13,304 nt of DNA, from NCBI GenBank assembly GCA_029243925.1, contig JAQWRC010000213.1:1-13304 (forward strand). The letters run 5' to 3'. This DNA is from Phycisphaerales bacterium (lineage in GTDB: Bacteria > Planctomycetota > Phycisphaerae > Phycisphaerales > SM1A02). The translations under genes and the position numbers were made by a program. Under the pieces are notes generated by a model. The model was not told the DNA's origin. It saw nothing but the letters and a program-made list of their open reading frames with translations, and made no database searches. The number at the start of each line of letters is the position of its first letter. Positions within the stretch are counted from its first letter, which is position 1. Shown here piece after piece: positions 1-6,900 of the stretch.

Positions 1-614
1 ACCAGCGTGAATCCGGACTGGTCGACCTCCCGACTGGACCAGGCAAGTTGACCTTCCGGGCCGAGTGTGGCGAATGCATTGACGCGGCCATCGGCAACAA
101 GCCAGGTCAGTTCTCCCGTCTCCCATGAGACTTTACCGATGCGACGTGGGCCTTCAGGGCTTGGCGATTCGACGAGAAACCCCTCCGCATCAGCGGATCG
201 ACCAAGGAGAAGTGGTGGTTCAAGGCTGAATGACTGCTCGAACGTGCCCTTGGCATCGTTCCAGTGCCAGATCTCGACTCCAGTCGACAGTGGAGATGGG
301 CTGCCTGGCTCAGCAAGGATGGTGCGCGTGTCGGGCGGCAATCCGACCGATGTCGCGATGAACTTGCCGGTGGGGCTGACCAGGGGCAATGTCGATGTGT
401 CATAGGGAAGTTGGCCGACCGTGTTCAGTCGGGCCTGGAATCGCAAGGAAAGCGTTCCGCCTCGCTGCATTTCGCTTTCAGCAATCTCCTGAAGTCGCTT
501 GAGCGACTGTTCGCTCATCGGCGGAGCATTTGTCTTGTTGTCATCGACAACGCACGAGCAGAGGAGCATTGCGGAACACAGCAGAGTCGAGATGCCGTAT
601 TGAAGACGTATCAC
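1..614 (-). CDS. Putative lipoprotein coupled to the secretin gene (3' end beyond the window)
   Basis: The frame starts at a GTG that overlaps the gspD stop in a GTGA and stays open to the left edge, giving 204 visible codons. The start reads V(M)IRLQYGIST, followed by a hydrophobic stretch ending in LLCSC. Cys21 fits a lipobox (L-C-S-C), and Val rather than Asp at +2 suggests outer-membrane sorting. After the Cys there is a short charged helix (about 30-50), then beta-rich sequence with SPTGKFIATS, VEIWHWND and GKVSWETGELTWLV, which looks like WD40/TolB-type propeller blades. That fold is an inference. No family was recognised and the C-terminus is missing. Coupling to gspD suggests a job with the secretin, such as assembly, anchoring or substrate handling, but it does not look like the known small GspS or PilF/PilW pilotins. 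Presence of the gene is fairly sure; its function is unknown. Confidence 0.72.
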   Translation of the reverse strand, partial: MIRLQYGISTLLCSAMLLCSCVVDDNKTNAPPMSEQSLKRLQEIAESEMQRGGTLSLRFQARLNTVGQLPYDTSTLPLVSPTGKFIATSVGLPPDTRTILAEPGSPSPLSTGVEIWHWNDAKGTFEQSFSLEPPLLLGRSADAEGFLVESPSPEGPRRIGKVSWETGELTWLVADGRVNAFATLGPEGQLAWSSREVDQSGFTL

Positions 615-3391
615 TGTTTCTTCTTCTTGGGAACATTGATGTCTTCGACATCATCCAGATCGACCGGGATGGAGTCGATGTCCGTCTGGATGGGATCCTG
701 ATCGGGTGAAACCACGTTGCCGTCATCAACAGTTTCTTCGGCTCGCTCAATCGGTGTCTGGCCGTCGATGATCCGCTCTGAGATATCCAGCAGCATGTCG
801 CCGTCGGAGAACCAGGACTTGCCGACGATTTGATCTGCAAGTGGCTGGGAAACCTCTTGCAGCCGAATGAGATCTTCGCGGTTGTAGTTGTTGTAGTTGT
901 CAGATGGCCTGTGGACGACGGTGGGGGTGATGAACGCAAGCAGCTCTTTTCGTTCAAGGCCTTCATCGTTGTATTTGAAGAGCTCGCCCAGAATCGGGAT
1001 GTCGCCCAGAATCGGGACTTTTTGCCTGATCTGCGTTTCGGTTTCCTTGAGTAGGCCACCCAGCACGACGGTCTGCCCATCAAGCACGATGACATGGCTG
1101 TTGACCTGTTTTCGGGAGAAGACCTCGCCGGAAATCTGGCCGACGGTCACAGAACCTTGTGTGTCCGAAAGTTGAAGACTGATTTCGAGATCAACCGTGC
1201 CTTCCTGCGTGATTCGAGGTCGTACATTCAGGAAGACGCCGACGTCGCGATAATCGATCTGCGTATTCAGTGAGTTGCCGCCGGAAAGATCCGTCGTGTT
1301 GCTCACAGGAACGGGAACTTCCTTGCCAGAGAAGAAGACGGCTTCTTCGTTGTCGGCAGTAAAGACACGTGGTTCCTGGATGATTCGAGTGTTGGTGACC
1401 TGAGCGAGAGCCTCGATGATCACTCGGACATCGAATGAACTGATGTTCAACGTGGACGTCGTATCGCCGCGGCTGAACATGCTCTCAAGGAAGTTGGTCA
1501 TGCCGTATGAGAAGCCACTGCCGGCCGCCCCTGCGATATCGCCGATTCCGCCGCCGAAGAACTGTCCGTTGACGTTGGATGATGCCTGTGGGTCCGCACC
1601 CCATTTGGCGCCGAGATTCCACTGGTCTGTGATGTCGACCTTGACGACGGTTGCAGAGAGCAACACCTGCCGACGTGGGATGTCGAAATCACGGATGAGT
1701 TCAGCCATTGGTTCCAGATACGATTGAGGCGCGAGAATGGCCAGTGCATTCTGCCTGACCACTGGAACGATGCGGACCTTGCCAATCAGAGAGGATTCAG
1801 GAGATTCATCGTCCGAATCACTTCCACGCTGCCATGGGAAAGAGAGGTCCTGACTTCCGGATGTAGTGGAGCTTGCGGTTCCACTTCCGGAGGGCGTTTC
1901 AAATCCTTCGCCACTGAGTCCACTCTCGGGTCGAGGAATCGTGACATTGGCTCCTGGCTTGGACAGCAGCACATTGAGTTCCTCGGCCAGTTCGACCGCT
2001 CGGGCGTACTTCAGCGGAATGACCTTGGGAACTCCAACGTTGCTGAGTTGGTCGATCTCATTGATCATCGATTCGATGAAATCGAAGGATTCAACGGTCT
2101 TGGCAAGTACGAGCAGGGCGTTCTTGTCAGGGTAGGCCTCGATCGAATAGATGCCGGAGATGGCTTGGGTCGCGTTGGATCGCTGCGCATTCTGACCCCC
2201 CCCGCGTCCGCCGCCTGTGGTGGCCGTGCCTTCGCCCAGCACTTCATCGAGCAGCGTCTTGACCTTCAGTGGGTCAGTGTATTTCAGTGGGAACAGCCGT
2301 GAGGTTCCTGGAGCGCGAGGCACGTCCCACTGGGTCATGATCAGCGTTGCAATCTCCTCCATGACTTCCGGCTCACACTGGACCGTTACGGAGTTCTGTT
2401 GAACGCTGACGGTAAGTCGCAGTTCAACCCCGGAAGCCGTTGTGGAGGAGGAGCGGTTGTTGTTCGATCCACGCTGATTGTTGTTGGTCCGTGTATTGGT
2501 TTGTCGTGAGCTGGCAGTAGCGGTGCCTTCCTCGAACATGTCGAGGATGTTGGTTGATACTTCGTTGGCATCAGCCCATTTCAGACGGAATGTATGCAGT
2601 GTCCGGTTGATCCACTTCTGATCCAGTTCACGGATGATCTTGTCGTACTGCTGCATGAGACCGATGTCACCGAGCGCAATGATCTGATTGGACATTTCGT
2701 CAACCCAGACTTCAGCGTACTGGGGCTTCATGTCCGACAACTTGTCAGTGATCTCAGCGGCATCCGTTCGTTCAACGGAAAAGATCTTCAGCACGATGGT
2801 GCCGCGGTCCAGTCGATCCCGAACATCTACGGCGGAATCGAGCACGGGAATGTCGCTCATCTCGTCAGTGATAGCGGTGATGTCGAGTTTGGTCAGGACG
2901 ATCAGTTGCGGCCGCTCGATGACGGCGATCTTGTTCATTCGAAGCGTACTGAAGAGCATTTCCAGCGCTTCTCGCTTTTCGATGGGCTCGTCGACGATGA
3001 CGGTGATCTTTCCACCACCAGCGCCGATGCCGATTCCGGAGCCTTCAAGGCCAAGCGGCATGACGATCTTTCCCGTCATCTTTGCAATCCAGGGAATCAA
3101 CTCATCAACACCGACGCCATCGAATGCGAAGGTGACTTTGCCTTCTGGAATAGGCCTTCGGTCGCGGTGCGCTTCCTCTTCCGGTTCAAGCACATCGGAG
3201 GGCCTGTACTCATCGTCTTCTTCGTCTTCCACGACAGGCGTTGGCGTCGGGCGTTCATCCGGCGGTGTGGTTTCACTCGCGGGGGATTCCGGCGCAGGAC
3301 GTTCGTCGTCCTGAGCAATGCCCATTGCAGTGCACATGCAGAGTGCAATCAGAAGTGGGAGTGCAAATCGAAGTAGAGCAGTTGAGGGCAC
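611..3391 (-). CDS. gspD: Type II secretion system secretin GspD
   Basis: This is the outer-membrane secretin, the multimeric channel of the T2SS (926 aa). The GTG start has a GAGGA Shine-Dalgarno about 8 bases upstream. A signal peptide covers residues 1-27 (hydrophobic core LLRFALPLLIALCMC, ending about IAQ), followed by a Pro/Glu/Asp-rich spacer to about 83. An N0-type domain (about 84-180) precedes four N1-type modules, at about 196-260, 264-357, 364-449 and 455-573. The secretin core is about 575-828. It contains RIIQEPRVFTADNEEA, GKEVPVPVS, DVGVFLNVRPRI, LDGQTVVLGGL and the signature VPILGDIPILGELF (792-805). The last three modules carry low-complexity Asn/Ser/Gly inserts (about 287-320, 388-412 and 490-535). 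A tail of about 97 residues ends in an acidic stretch and KKKKQ. It is longer than the usual 650-700 aa family members, because of these additions. The family call is very secure. Confidence 0.97.
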   Translation of the reverse strand: MPSTALLRFALPLLIALCMCTAMGIAQDDERPAPESPASETTPPDERPTPTPVVEDEEDDEYRPSDVLEPEEEAHRDRRPIPEGKVTFAFDGVGVDELIPWIAKMTGKIVMPLGLEGSGIGIGAGGGKITVIVDEPIEKREALEMLFSTLRMNKIAVIERPQLIVLTKLDITAITDEMSDIPVLDSAVDVRDRLDRGTIVLKIFSVERTDAAEITDKLSDMKPQYAEVWVDEMSNQIIALGDIGLMQQYDKIIRELDQKWINRTLHTFRLKWADANEVSTNILDMFEEGTATASSRQTNTRTNNNQRGSNNNRSSSTTASGVELRLTVSVQQNSVTVQCEPEVMEEIATLIMTQWDVPRAPGTSRLFPLKYTDPLKVKTLLDEVLGEGTATTGGGRGGGQNAQRSNATQAISGIYSIEAYPDKNALLVLAKTVESFDFIESMINEIDQLSNVGVPKVIPLKYARAVELAEELNVLLSKPGANVTIPRPESGLSGEGFETPSGSGTASSTTSGSQDLSFPWQRGSDSDDESPESSLIGKVRIVPVVRQNALAILAPQSYLEPMAELIRDFDIPRRQVLLSATVVKVDITDQWNLGAKWGADPQASSNVNGQFFGGGIGDIAGAAGSGFSYGMTNFLESMFSRGDTTSTLNISSFDVRVIIEALAQVTNTRIIQEPRVFTADNEEAVFFSGKEVPVPVSNTTDLSGGNSLNTQIDYRDVGVFLNVRPRITQEGTVDLEISLQLSDTQGSVTVGQISGEVFSRKQVNSHVIVLDGQTVVLGGLLKETETQIRQKVPILGDIPILGELFKYNDEGLERKELLAFITPTVVHRPSDNYNNYNREDLIRLQEVSQPLADQIVGKSWFSDGDMLLDISERIIDGQTPIERAEETVDDGNVVSPDQDPIQTDIDSIPVDLDDVEDINVPKKKKQ

Positions 3392-3476
3392 GTCGGTATT
3401 CCTCGGAATGAAGTGAGCAGAATGCTCGTGTGGGTCAAACGAATGACTGGAGGGGTCTATTCCATCAAATATGAAG

Positions 3477-4316
3477 TCAGGGACTTTGGTTCAGGTCTGT
3501 TTCTTGTTCGGATTCATCGGTATCAAGCGGTTCCTCCTCCTCGTCCACGGGAAGATCCTTGGAGGCATCTTCCTCTGCTGCGGGAGCGGGTGTCGTTGTG
3601 TCGTCGGAGGAGTTGAGTTTGGTGTCTGCGGAATCGTCTTCAGCAAGTGGGAGATCCACTCCCTCCATGTGTGGTGGGCATGGTTCGCCATGATGGTCGC
3701 CCTGTTCTACGTCCACATCCTCGAGGACGCCACGCGGCATTTCGTATTCGACTGCTTCGGCAAACGGATCGGAGTCCATGTCGATCAATTCCACGTCATA
3801 CGGGCCGCCGTCGTTGTACTTCACCTGAATTCCGCGAGGTGCATTTGTTGAAAGCACTTCAATGCCGTGTTGCGTTTCGCCGATGCGGATGCGCGTGGTT
3901 GGATCGAGCGGGCCCGAACTCTTTCTGAACCAAGCTTGATCACCAAGAATGGCGATGAGCTTTGGGCCGGTGTAGTTCGCCGGGTAGGTCGGCACCGGAT
4001 CCGGCTTAGGTCCGGGATCAGGTGCGGGCGCTGGTGGAGGTGGGGGTGGTGGAGTCGGGCGTGGCTTTGGCTTGGGTCGTGGAAGGTAGAAGAAGGAACG
4101 TCCATTGAACCGGTCAACATCGGTTTCCATGTTTCGTTCATGGGCGGCAATGAGCAGTTCAACGGATTCGTCGTTGCTGGCGCCAGGCTGAAAGACGGTG
4201 AAGGTCGAACGATACAGGCCGGGCATCATGGCAAGCAGAAAGAGAATGATGACGCACAGGGCCGCTAGGCTTGCGCCGAGGGGGCTGCGGAGGATGGATC
4301 GGTCATTTGGGTTCAT
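3477..4316 (-). CDS. gspC: GspC-like T2SS inner-membrane linker protein (secretin-contacting, tentative)
   Basis: This is a bitopic inner-membrane protein of 279 aa. It has a short cytoplasmic N-terminus, one membrane segment (about 12-32), a short helical part, and a TonB-like linker rich in Pro and Lys (about 79-111, including PKPKPRPTPPPPPPP). A compact beta domain (about 116-177) follows, with GPKLIAILGDQAWF, IRIGETQHGIEVLS and YDVELID. Its size and strand pattern resemble the GspC homology-region or PilP domain that docks on the secretin N0 domain. The last hundred or so residues form a highly acidic, disordered-looking tail. No PDZ domain is visible. The chosen ATG overlaps the gspM stop in an ATGA, as at other junctions in this operon. 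An in-frame ATG five codons upstream (4331) is possible. The place between gspM and gspD fits a GspC or GspN role. The assignment rests on architecture and context, not on a strong motif. Confidence 0.72.
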   Translation of the reverse strand: MNPNDRSILRSPLGASLAALCVIILFLLAMMPGLYRSTFTVFQPGASNDESVELLIAAHERNMETDVDRFNGRSFFYLPRPKPKPRPTPPPPPPPAPAPDPGPKPDPVPTYPANYTGPKLIAILGDQAWFRKSSGPLDPTTRIRIGETQHGIEVLSTNAPRGIQVKYNDGGPYDVELIDMDSDPFAEAVEYEMPRGVLEDVDVEQGDHHGEPCPPHMEGVDLPLAEDDSADTKLNSSDDTTTPAPAAEEDASKDLPVDEEEEPLDTDESEQETDLNQSP

Positions 4317-4888
4317 TTGGTTCGCACCCATGCTTCGAGTGTCAGTCTGGTCCTGACGGTTCCATTGCCAAGTTTGTCGATCTTCAGGTTGGAGAGTGCT
4401 TCGACGGCAGAGCTGCGTTCCAGGTCAGCAACGATGGAAATGGCGGTGTCTGGTTTTGATTCGAAATCAAGCTCGCCCTTGATGCGTTCAAGCTTTTCTC
4501 CAGCGCGAGCGATGCCGGGCAGGGCGCTTACTTTGATATTTGCGCTCTGCGACTGGTAGAACGTATCGTTCGTAATGCCGTGTGTTGCGAGTATGGCATG
4601 CACGACTTCAGTCAGTGAAAGCGACCCGGATTCCTTCATATCGGGAAGTTCCACCGGACCGTAGATCATGGCGGCTGACTTGGTGGATGCGTCAAGTGTG
4701 ACTTTGCCACTGGTGCGTGCCAGATTTGCTTCGATGCGGTCTGATTGCGCGGCCCAATCATCTCCAATGGGAGCGATGACGCTGGACCATACAACAAATG
4801 CGAGCAGAAACGCGACGGCAAGGATGACCCATTGCCATGCACGTTCGAGCTCCCGGAAGCGATCGGTGTATTGACTGGTGTCGATCAT
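4313..4888 (-). CDS. gspM: Type II secretion system platform protein GspM
   Basis: This is an inner-membrane assembly-platform protein of 191 aa, about the size usual for GspM. A short cytoplasmic N-terminus (MIDTSQYTDRFRELERAWQW) leads into one membrane segment at about 18-38 (VILAVAFLLAFVVWSSVIAP). A coiled region (about 42-60) comes next, then a periplasmic domain of about 90-190 with an alternating helix/strand pattern like the ferredoxin-like fold of GspM/PilO. The segment LSLTEVVHAILATHGI is its first helix, and the final TRLTLEAWV is an edge strand. In known systems GspM pairs with GspL and stabilises it. Here the two genes are coupled, because the gspM ATG overlaps the gspL stop in an ATGA. 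A GGAG Shine-Dalgarno lies about 8 bases upstream, inside gspL. Primary-sequence conservation in this family is low, so the call leans on topology and position. Confidence 0.85.
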   Translation of the reverse strand: MIDTSQYTDRFRELERAWQWVILAVAFLLAFVVWSSVIAPIGDDWAAQSDRIEANLARTSGKVTLDASTKSAAMIYGPVELPDMKESGSLSLTEVVHAILATHGITNDTFYQSQSANIKVSALPGIARAGEKLERIKGELDFESKPDTAISIVADLERSSAVEALSNLKIDKLGNGTVRTRLTLEAWVRTK

Positions 4889-6813
4889 TGCGTGTCTCCG
4901 GACTTCTGCAGCTCACGCATGTGGGCCATGATCATCTTGAACTCATTGCGAAGTCGTTCGGAAACTTCCTCGTCACGGACATGCTTTCTCGCATCGGCAA
5001 CTTCCTTGAGTTTGATGCGGGCTTCTGAAAGCGTCAGAGTCTGGATCTGCTCCTCCGTCAATGGCTCAGGGATTCTGCCGGTGGGAATGCTGGTCAGATC
5101 GGCGCCCTGATCGTCGGAGTTTCCGCGTGAAGCGACTCCACTGTTGGTCCCACGGTTCGGCCGTGTGGTGTCTCGATTGCTGCTGGGTCGGCTTGGCCGG
5201 CTGCTGGAGCTGCCACTGAGTGTCGTCTCGTCTCCTGATCCGGTGCGGCTGGTCAGTGAGGTGGGGTTTGATTCCGTCGTGTCACTTGACGGTGTTGTTT
5301 CGGCTGCGGCCGTGGCGGTTGAACTGTCGGCTTCCGATGTGTCGCCGCCGGGCCCCTCGCCGCTGCGTCTGGAAACGAGTGTCCATGCACCGAAGTCCTG
5401 CTCAGTGATGTACGCGGGTCTGAAATGTGGTCGCTCGACTTTCGCAGTGATGTCAAACTCGCGATCACCGTAGGTTTCGGAGTTCTCCCACCGCAAGGTG
5501 ACGTCGTTGAATACGCCGGATCCCTGCAACTGCGCCTTCATCTTCGTTGCAAGTGCTGCTGCGTCCTGATCCCCATTGGGTTTGGCGATGCCGCGAATCT
5601 TGACAGGTTCGCCGTGGCCGAGCTTTACCGATTCGAGTTCGATGCCCTCAGGAGTGTTGTTGGCAATGTCAGCAAGCAATTTCGACATCGGCCATGTTTC
5701 TGCAAGCATGGCACTGTACATCGTTTGGCGATTGCGTCCGCTTTCATAATCGCTGACTTGCGCTTCAATGCCTGGGTGGAGCACCTTCAGGAGTCCAAGA
5801 CGAAGTCCGTGGACGATCAGAGGCCCGAACGCGAGTACGAGTACGGCAGTCAATGCGAGCCATGCGGCGACTTCCGTCGTCTTGAGGCGACTCGTCGTCG
5901 ATTCGATCAGAGATGGATTTTCCTGCGGGAGCTGCTGGCGGAAGGTTGTCAGGAGGACGAGGTCATTGCTCATCGCCAAGGCAGCTCCGGCAGCGACGCC
6001 CCATGTCTTGCACCATTGCTCGTCCACATCGACGCCATGAATGCGTTCACGCATGTCACTGATGACTGGAGCTGGAAGGAGCAGCATGTGATCAGCGGCA
6101 TCTGATCCGAGGCCCTGCGTTGTTCGATCCGCAAGTTCGCGAGCTGTATCGGAGGCACTTCCAGTCTGCAGGGCAGATTCCAGAAGCAAGGTGTGGATCG
6201 ATTGTGCAGTTGCGCCCGCGGAATCAAGCTCTTCCTGCGTTGCTCGAACGAGGACGCGCTCCTGCTGGGCAAGGACCAGGCCGATGGATCCATCGGTGCG
6301 GTCGCACCAGACGATTGGGTCCGGAGGATGGAGCCCATTCATCAACGCCGCGATCGCCGTGACATCCGGAATGAACAGCGGCGTGGTCTTGAGCGGTGGT
6401 CCGTTGAAGACTGATGATTCCGGCCAGGCAAGAATCAGGCCGGTTCGGACTGAGACATGAGCAGCGGCGGGGAGAATGGCGCCGCCAATGCGATGCGATG
6501 GGGCTGCGCCAAGCAGTTGTGTTTCCATCTGCAGCTGGAGCGCTGATTCCAAATGCGATTCATCGGATTCCGGCAAACTGCATGTTCTGCAGATCACATT
6601 GGAGGCAGGAAGAATCACTCGGGCCGATGAGATTGAGCGTGCATCCATCCATGCCTGGATCTCATCTCCGGAAGCAGAGAAGGATGCGGTTTCGACCACC
6701 TTGATCCCACGTTCCGGCTGGACGGATACCAGCAGGCCAGACCATGAGGAGCCCCGCTGATGGAGGACCAGAACGTGGTCATTTGAGGTGTCTGTCCGTG
6801 GGGAGGTATTCAC
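4885..6813 (-). CDS. gspL: Type II secretion system protein GspL (PilM-PilN-like fusion)
   Basis: GspL links the cytoplasmic ATPase GspE to the membrane platform. From the chosen GTG (642 aa), residues about 12-290 look like an actin-like PilM/GspL cytoplasmic domain. They begin with the strand VLVLHQRGSSWSGLLV and end with the WGVAAGAALA helix. A membrane segment lies at about 315-337. It is followed by a PilN/GspL-type periplasmic ferredoxin-like domain at about 373-461 (LLADIANNTPEGIELESVKL and REFDITAKVE). Next come about 90 Ser/Thr/Arg/Gly-rich residues (482-574), then a charged helical C-terminus (about 584-637). Family members are usually near 400 aa, so the tail is extra. The frame is open to another GTG at 6882, but that would encode an Arg-rich extension spanning a perfect palindrome and it has no Shine-Dalgarno. 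The 6813 GTG has a weak GGAA and starts just before the first predicted strand. The exact start is uncertain. Confidence 0.9.
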   Translation of the reverse strand: MNTSPRTDTSNDHVLVLHQRGSSWSGLLVSVQPERGIKVVETASFSASGDEIQAWMDARSISSARVILPASNVICRTCSLPESDESHLESALQLQMETQLLGAAPSHRIGGAILPAAAHVSVRTGLILAWPESSVFNGPPLKTTPLFIPDVTAIAALMNGLHPPDPIVWCDRTDGSIGLVLAQQERVLVRATQEELDSAGATAQSIHTLLLESALQTGSASDTARELADRTTQGLGSDAADHMLLLPAPVISDMRERIHGVDVDEQWCKTWGVAAGAALAMSNDLVLLTTFRQQLPQENPSLIESTTSRLKTTEVAAWLALTAVLVLAFGPLIVHGLRLGLLKVLHPGIEAQVSDYESGRNRQTMYSAMLAETWPMSKLLADIANNTPEGIELESVKLGHGEPVKIRGIAKPNGDQDAAALATKMKAQLQGSGVFNDVTLRWENSETYGDREFDITAKVERPHFRPAYITEQDFGAWTLVSRRSGEGPGGDTSEADSSTATAAAETTPSSDTTESNPTSLTSRTGSGDETTLSGSSSSRPSRPSSNRDTTRPNRGTNSGVASRGNSDDQGADLTSIPTGRIPEPLTEEQIQTLTLSEARIKLKEVADARKHVRDEEVSERLRNEFKMIMAHMRELQKSGDTQ

Positions 6814-6852
6814 AATCGTTCCAAGCGGGTGTCTGCGGGGTTCAATAACGGA

Positions 6853-6874
6853 GAATCGGCGAATTCGCCGATTC
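6853..6874. repeat. Perfect 22-base palindrome at the gspK/gspL junction
   Basis: The half-site GAATCGGCGAA is followed directly by its exact reverse complement, with no spacer and an EcoRI-type GAATTC at the centre. It lies 26 bases after the gspK stop and about 40 bases before the preferred gspL start. As RNA it could fold into a stem-loop, losing the central pairs to the loop. There is no U-tract after it on the minus strand, so it does not look like a simple intrinsic terminator. It could be an operator, an RNA-processing or stabilising hairpin, or chance. Confidence 0.75.
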
Positions 6875-6900
6875 AAGGGCACTTTTTGAGCGTTTCAAGC

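Noticed and set aside
107..403. A 98-codon minus-strand open frame near the left edge
   Set aside because: It is in another frame of the same strand as the lipoprotein gene that overlaps the gspD stop. The lipoprotein frame has a lipobox and coupling, and this one has neither.
882..902. Short tandem repeat of about 9 bases
   Set aside because: It encodes NYNNYN in the GspD C-terminal region and is too short to be a meaningful locus repeat.
984..1019. Imperfect tandem repeat of about 18 bases
   Set aside because: It encodes the two PILG(D/E) units of the secretin signature VPILGDIPILGELF, so it is protein-level repetition with matching codons.
1724..2302. A 192-codon plus-strand open frame opposite gspD
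   Set aside because: Antisense shadow of the secretin repeats, with no family resemblance or ribosome site.
2594..3376. A 260-codon open frame on the plus strand, antisense to the N-terminal part of gspD
   Set aside because: It lies wholly opposite a well-supported secretin gene, has no recognisable domain and no clear ribosome site. It is explained by codon bias on the other strand.
3392..3476. Sigma70-type promoter before gspD
   Set aside because: A TTGACC is present but no acceptable -10 box at 16-18 bases, so it is not listed as a feature.
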